Assembly (NCBI GenBank): GCA_903854645.1
Contig: CAINWY010000078.1
Span: forward strand, 1 to 8,552
From: an uncultured bacterium
GTDB lineage: Bacteria; Patescibacteriota; Minisyncoccia; Phycocordibacterales; UBA9973
Reading direction: 5' to 3'
DNA length: 8,552 bases
How positions within the stretch are numbered: the first letter of the stretch is position 1; every line of letters starts with the position of its first letter. The translations under genes were made by a program, and so were the position numbers. Under the pieces are notes generated by a model. It was not told where the DNA came from and searched no databases. It was given only the letters and a program-made list of their open reading frames with translations. Positions 4,995 through 8,552 of this stretch are shown here, one piece after another.

Positions 4995-5921
4995 TTATTT
5001 ATTCTTTTGAACCCAGATGTATATATCTTCGATTGCCTTTACTGCATCACCAACAGCTATATTGTTCTGGTGGTATCGTCCATTTGTACAGTCGCCAGCA
5101 GCCCAAACTCCCTCCAGTGATGAGGCTTGATTCATCGGATCTACAATTACTTTATTATTCTCATCGATCTTAACTATATCTTTCACAAAGTCAATATTGG
5201 GAGTTTGGCCAATCTCGACAAAAATACCCGTTGATTCAATTTTGTGCTCTTCTCCAGTAATTTTATCCGTATAAGTTAGCGAAGAAACAAATTGATCACC
5301 ATCTACACGAGTTATATCTACATTTTTTATGACCTTAAATTTAGGATTTTCTAGAAGTTTATTCACAGTTATCATATCTGCCCTAAATTCATTACTTCTA
5401 TGTAAGAGAGTCACACTTTTACAATATGCTAATAGCTGTGCTGATGTTTCAAATCCTGCATTACCTCCGCCTATTACCAGTACATCTTGTCCGTCAAATA
5501 ATGGTCCATCACAAGAGGCACAATATGTAATTCCCTTGTGTTCGTATTTATCAGCATTAATTGCATCGAGCTTTCGTCTGCCACTACCTGTTGCAACTAG
5601 GACTGCTTTAGATGCAAACTCCTTACCGGATTCTCCCTTAACTATGAATACTCCATCTTGTTTTGTTATTGAAGATATTTTTTCGCCTTCTATTGTATCC
5701 AAAAAGGGTCCTTTGTAATAAAGAACATGCTTTTTTAAACTATTTGCCAAGTCCTGGCCTGAAATCTCGGGGATCCCTATCCAGTTATAAATTAATTCTG
5801 AAACCATAGATTGACCACCAAAGTCACTCGTTATAATTGCAGTTTTGAGTTGTTTGCGTGCGGAGTATACTGCCGCTGCAGATCCAGCGGGTCCACCTCC
5901 TAAAATAATTAATTCGTACAT
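4995..5921 (-). CDS. trxB: Thioredoxin-disulfide reductase
   Basis: This flavoenzyme passes electrons from NAD(P)H through FAD and a redox disulfide to thioredoxin in the cytosol. The 308-aa length is normal for the low-molecular-weight TrxB family. The N-terminal FAD motif is GGGPAGSAAA (8-17). ATGSG (110-114) closes the first FAD segment. The redox centre is C134-A-S-C137-D (usually CATCD). The second Rossmann motif is GGGNAG (151-156), and GVWAAGDC (271-278) is the C-terminal FAD motif. The 2'-phosphate-binding HRR-x3-R motif of NADPH-dependent TrxB appears as H174-R-S-N-E-F-R180, so one of three arginines is Ser. This may relax preference for NADPH. A ferredoxin/flavodoxin-NADP reductase paralogue is less likely because CxxC is present. 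The ATG start has no Shine-Dalgarno. Confidence 0.93.
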   Translation of the reverse strand: MYELIILGGGPAGSAAAVYSARKQLKTAIITSDFGGQSMVSELIYNWIGIPEISGQDLANSLKKHVLYYKGPFLDTIEGEKISSITKQDGVFIVKGESGKEFASKAVLVATGSGRRKLDAINADKYEHKGITYCASCDGPLFDGQDVLVIGGGNAGFETSAQLLAYCKSVTLLHRSNEFRADMITVNKLLENPKFKVIKNVDITRVDGDQFVSSLTYTDKITGEEHKIESTGIFVEIGQTPNIDFVKDIVKIDENNKVIVDPMNQASSLEGVWAAGDCTNGRYHQNNIAVGDAVKAIEDIYIWVQKNK

Positions 5922-5980
5922 ATAAAATAGTTTCTAGTAGTCAATAAATTGTTACTAGTATTAATAAACCTTATAAATAA

Positions 5981-6013
5981 AAGAAAATCATAAACTTTGT
6001 TTATGATTTTCTT
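5981..6013 (-). terminator. Terminator downstream of ftsZ
   Basis: The arms at 5981-5995 and 5999-6013 pair perfectly over 15 bp around a 3-nt loop. On the minus strand the stem is followed by TTTTATTTAT. The stem is AT-rich, so termination may be incomplete and some transcripts may read into trxB. The proposed trxB promoter overlaps its upstream arm. Confidence 0.65.
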
Positions 6014-6052
6014 ATTATAGCATATTATTTCCAATCACTAACAACTAGTCAA
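6014..6052 (-). promoter_or_regulatory. Promoter candidates for trxB
   Basis: On the minus strand TTGACT (6047-6052) lies 17 bp before AATAAT (6024-6029), each with five of six consensus matches. Just downstream is a perfect extended -10, TGC-TATAAT (6014-6022), which could act alone. Transcription would start near 6007-6017, inside or beside the ftsZ terminator hairpin, giving a leader of about 85-95 nt before trxB. Confidence 0.5.
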
Positions 6053-6062
6053 TTGTTTATGA

Positions 6063-7250
6063 TTACTTCTTATTTCTTCGAAGGAATGCTGGGACTGTAC
6101 TCCAGTCATCTGTATCATCTATGAAAAGTTCATCCTCAATCTTCTCAATTTTCTCTGTCTTTTTAATATAATCAGCAGATGAATCTCTTGTAGGTTCTTT
6201 GTTGATTATTTTTGAAGAATCATCCTTATTTGCAGAAGAAGGTGTTGGTTCAATAGATTTTTGATGGATTTGAAATAGTGAACGCTTTGGCATATCAGTA
6301 GGGAATCCAGTTGCAATAACTGTAACCTTCATCTCACCCTTTTTAAGCTTATCATCACTAATTGTGCCAAATATAACTTTGGCTTCTTTGTCTATTGATT
6401 CAGTAATAACTTTTGCAGCCTCCTGAATTTCATGAATAGTGAGATCGTCTCCACCTGAAATTGCAAATAATACTCCTTTGGCTCCTGAAATAGATAGGTC
6501 AAGAAGAGGAGAATTTATAGCAGCTAGAGCTGCTTTTTCTGCGCGTCCCTCACCGGCGGCTATACCCACTCCCATAAGTGCCGAACCCGCATCTGACATA
6601 ACAGCCTTGATATCAGCAAAGTCCACATTTATCATTCCTGGAGTTGTGATTAATTCTGAAATGCCCTCAACTGCTTGTTTTAATACTTCATCACATAAAG
6701 CGAAAGCTTGTCTAAATCCTACGTCCTTACCTGAAATTACTATGAGTCTGTCATTTGGTATAACAAGAATTGCATCCACTTCGCGTTCAAGTTCAGAAAG
6801 TCCAACCTCAGCTAGCTTCATTCTCTGATTACCTTCAAATGAAAATGGTTTAGTCACTACCGCGACAGTTAATATTCCTTGCTCTTTAGCGGCTTGAGCC
6901 ACAATTGGTGCGGCACCAGTACCAGTACCTCCACCCATACCGCAAGCAATAAAAACCATATCAGCACCTTTAATTACGTCTTGTATTTCAGCTTTTGTTT
7001 CTTCTGCCGCTCTTCTTCCAATTTCTGGGTTCATTCCAGCTCCAAGACCTTTGGTTAGATTTTTGCCAAGATGCACTTTCTTTTCAGCAAGTGAATTATG
7101 TAAGTCCTGAGTATCTGTATTCATAACTATGAACTCAACACCTTTTACTTTCGAAGATATCATATGGTTTAAGGCATTCTTACCTGAGCCACCTATACCG
7201 ATAACTTTAATTCTAGCGAATGATTCTATGTCTGGGTTTATTTTAGGCAT
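6063..7250 (-). CDS. ftsZ: Cell division GTPase FtsZ
   Basis: FtsZ is the tubulin-like GTPase that polymerises into the Z-ring at midcell and recruits the division machinery. At 395 aa it has normal length. Landmarks in order are GIGGSGKNA (18-26), MNTDTQ (43-48), the tubulin signature GGGTGTGAAP (106-115), NDRL (166-169), and the T7 synergy loop NVDFADIKAVM (208-218), which supplies the catalytic Asp residues to the next subunit. A polar charged linker covers about 318-378. The C-terminal peptide DDWSTVPAFLRRNKK (381-395) matches the conserved PAFLRR tail that binds FtsA and other partners. It lies 137 nt after ftsA, the usual partner order, with its own candidate promoter between them. The ATG at 7248-7250 gives the expected short N-terminus; no clear Shine-Dalgarno precedes it. 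Confidence 0.98.
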   Translation of the reverse strand: MPKINPDIESFARIKVIGIGGSGKNALNHMISSKVKGVEFIVMNTDTQDLHNSLAEKKVHLGKNLTKGLGAGMNPEIGRRAAEETKAEIQDVIKGADMVFIACGMGGGTGTGAAPIVAQAAKEQGILTVAVVTKPFSFEGNQRMKLAEVGLSELEREVDAILVIPNDRLIVISGKDVGFRQAFALCDEVLKQAVEGISELITTPGMINVDFADIKAVMSDAGSALMGVGIAAGEGRAEKAALAAINSPLLDLSISGAKGVLFAISGGDDLTIHEIQEAAKVITESIDKEAKVIFGTISDDKLKKGEMKVTVIATGFPTDMPKRSLFQIHQKSIEPTPSSANKDDSSKIINKEPTRDSSADYIKKTEKIEKIEDELFIDDTDDWSTVPAFLRRNKK

Positions 7251-7319
7251 AATATATGTAGATCCATATCACTTTTTATGTGCATAGGGATATCTCATTA
7301 ATAATAAATTACTTTGTAT

Positions 7320-7347
7320 ATAATACCAGAAATTCACAAAAAGCAAA
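7320..7347 (-). promoter_or_regulatory. Candidate ftsZ promoter
   Basis: On the minus strand an extended -10, TGG-TATTAT (-10 hexamer 7320-7325), is preceded at 16 bp by a weak -35 TTTGCT (7342-7347). The start point would be near 7313, leaving a leader of about 60 nt before the ftsZ ATG. I see no terminator between ftsA and ftsZ, so read-through from ftsA is also likely. Confidence 0.5.
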
Positions 7348-7387
7348 GATTTGACGAATAGACGAAAAGTGCTGTAATTTAAAGAAT

Positions 7388-8552
7388 TTAAGGTAAAAGT
7401 TGAGAAAAAATTGATTTAAAAAATCTTTTTATTTGAACCCAGATATCTTCAGAGTGATTATTCCCGTTTATAGATTGAGAAGGAGTGGAGAGTGCAAGTC
7501 CATAGGCGCTATACCAAGATGAATCTTTAATTTTAAACTTATTATTCAAAGTTGTATCATAGGGCCCAACCTTTGCTGGAAGATTTAATTGTTTTTTTGC
7601 GAGCTCTTCTATGCGTGCAATATTTGCTCCACCACCAGTAATGATAATACCCGCTGGAAGAAGACCATTGCGTTTAATTCTTTTTAATTGGTTCTCAGCC
7701 AGTTCATAAATGTCTCCTAATCTAGCTTCAATTATTTCATCTACTTTTTTCTTTGGATAGTCTCCACCCAAGACGCTACCGAGCTTTACACTCTCTGCCT
7801 CTTCTAAAGAAATTTTAAATCCTAACGCTATATCTTTTGTAATATCCATACTTCCAATTGGAAAAATCTGAAGAGAAATAAGTACATTGTTCTCAAATAC
7901 GGACATAGATACGGTTTCTGCTCCTATATCTAGTAATGCACATCCCGCAGTTTTTTGCTTTGTATTTAAAATTATATTTGATAGGGCTATTGGTGTAGCT
8001 AGAACATCGATGGCCTCAATATTCGCAAGAGCTAAAGCATTTATCAGATCCTCCAAATTTTGCTTTAAAAAAGTGATAAATAATGTTCTAACCTCAAGTT
8101 TAATACCATGCATGCCATCTGGGCGACCATATAGCTCCTTTCCATCGAGCTTGTAGGAGATAGGAATAGAGTGGATAACTTTTTTATTTACAATTTCCAG
8201 GCTTTCTTCACTTGAAGTGAGTGCTTTGGAAATATCTAGAGAGGTAATCTCTTGATCTGCGCGAGATATAATCACGGAACCCGTAGAAATAGTAGAAGAC
8301 ATATTCACACCACCGATAGATACATATGCCTTACGAAGTTTATATCCGAGAGTAGTCTCCGCTTGGGCAACTGCCTTTTTGATACTACTTGCAACAAGAT
8401 CAATATTGTTGATATAGCCCAGACGCATTCCATTTGTCTCCGCATAGCCAGAAGCAAGCAGGCAGGGGGTATTATTATCCTTGTTGAAACCAGTCACCAC
8501 TACTTTAGTAATGCTTGTTCCTATATCTATGCCTACATTGATGTTGTTTTTA
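7388..8552 (-). CDS. ftsA: Cell division protein FtsA (5' end beyond the window)
   Basis: FtsA is the actin-like ATPase that tethers FtsZ filaments to the membrane and links them to septal peptidoglycan synthesis. The frame is open to the window edge. A GTG at 8498-8500 is internal, because upstream codons encode the essential phosphate-1 motif VGIDIGTSITKV, so the true start lies just past 8552. Visible length is 387 aa of about 390-400. Other landmarks are the phosphate-2 motif LLDIGAETVSM (206-216 of the visible part), the adenosine motif ITGGGANIARIEEL (304-317) and a C-terminal amphipathic membrane-targeting helix IWVQIKRFFKSIFSQLL (370-386). The 1C-type domain (about 90-170) is retained. 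It ends 137 nt before ftsZ with no visible terminator, which fits co-transcription plus an extra ftsZ promoter. Confidence 0.97.
   Translation of the reverse strand, partial: KNNINVGIDIGTSITKVVVTGFNKDNNTPCLLASGYAETNGMRLGYINNIDLVASSIKKAVAQAETTLGYKLRKAYVSIGGVNMSSTISTGSVIISRADQEITSLDISKALTSSEESLEIVNKKVIHSIPISYKLDGKELYGRPDGMHGIKLEVRTLFITFLKQNLEDLINALALANIEAIDVLATPIALSNIILNTKQKTAGCALLDIGAETVSMSVFENNVLISLQIFPIGSMDITKDIALGFKISLEEAESVKLGSVLGGDYPKKKVDEIIEARLGDIYELAENQLKRIKRNGLLPAGIIITGGGANIARIEELAKKQLNLPAKVGPYDTTLNNKFKIKDSSWYSAYGLALSTPSQSINGNNHSEDIWVQIKRFFKSIFSQLLP

Noticed and set aside
8498..8500. GTG at 8498-8500 as the FtsA start
   Set aside because: The frame stays open upstream and encodes the FtsA phosphate-1 motif, so the real start is outside the window.

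Overview
The window looks like bacterial chromosome from an AT-rich lineage with a reduced genome, most likely Candidate Phyla Radiation (Patescibacteria). This placement is inferred from the style of the genes: compact FtsA and FtsZ, a minimal TrxB, a GlmU-like protein reduced to its first domain, start codons without Shine-Dalgarno sequences, and orphan genes. No marker gene here proves it. All complete reading frames work with the standard code, and every visible stop is TAA or TAG.

Region 1 (1-3860) is a two-gene module on the minus strand. It is bounded by a perfect 107-bp inverted repeat (1-107 and 3754-3860). Inside are an unrecognised 293-aa protein (650-1531) and a 643-aa helical-repeat (TPR-like) protein (1578-3509). 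No transposase, recombinase or integrase is visible. The noncoding DNA on both sides of the genes is GC-richer than the genes and packed with palindromes of unrelated sequence. One 24-bp long-range stem (196-219 with 495-518) encloses several of them. A clean intrinsic terminator follows the 293-aa gene.

Region 2 (3861-4190) continues the structured DNA with a 15-bp hairpin and a compact branched fold. It then has a good sigma-70-like promoter (4002-4029) and a folded leader of about 155 nt in front of the next gene.

Region 3 (4191-8552) is ordinary core genome. A plus-strand single-domain GlmU-like nucleotidyltransferase (4191-4970) converges on a minus-strand group read in the order ftsA (cut by the window end), ftsZ, trxB. 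A short bidirectional terminator separates the convergent genes. FtsA and FtsZ form the membrane-anchored division ring. The GlmU-like protein probably makes UDP-GlcNAc or a related sugar nucleotide for the envelope. TrxB recycles thioredoxin. Separate promoter candidates precede ftsZ and trxB.

The unusual part is Region 1 plus its structured borders: a candidate cassette or invertible segment with orphan cargo, and a possible attenuation switch ahead of the repeat-protein gene.
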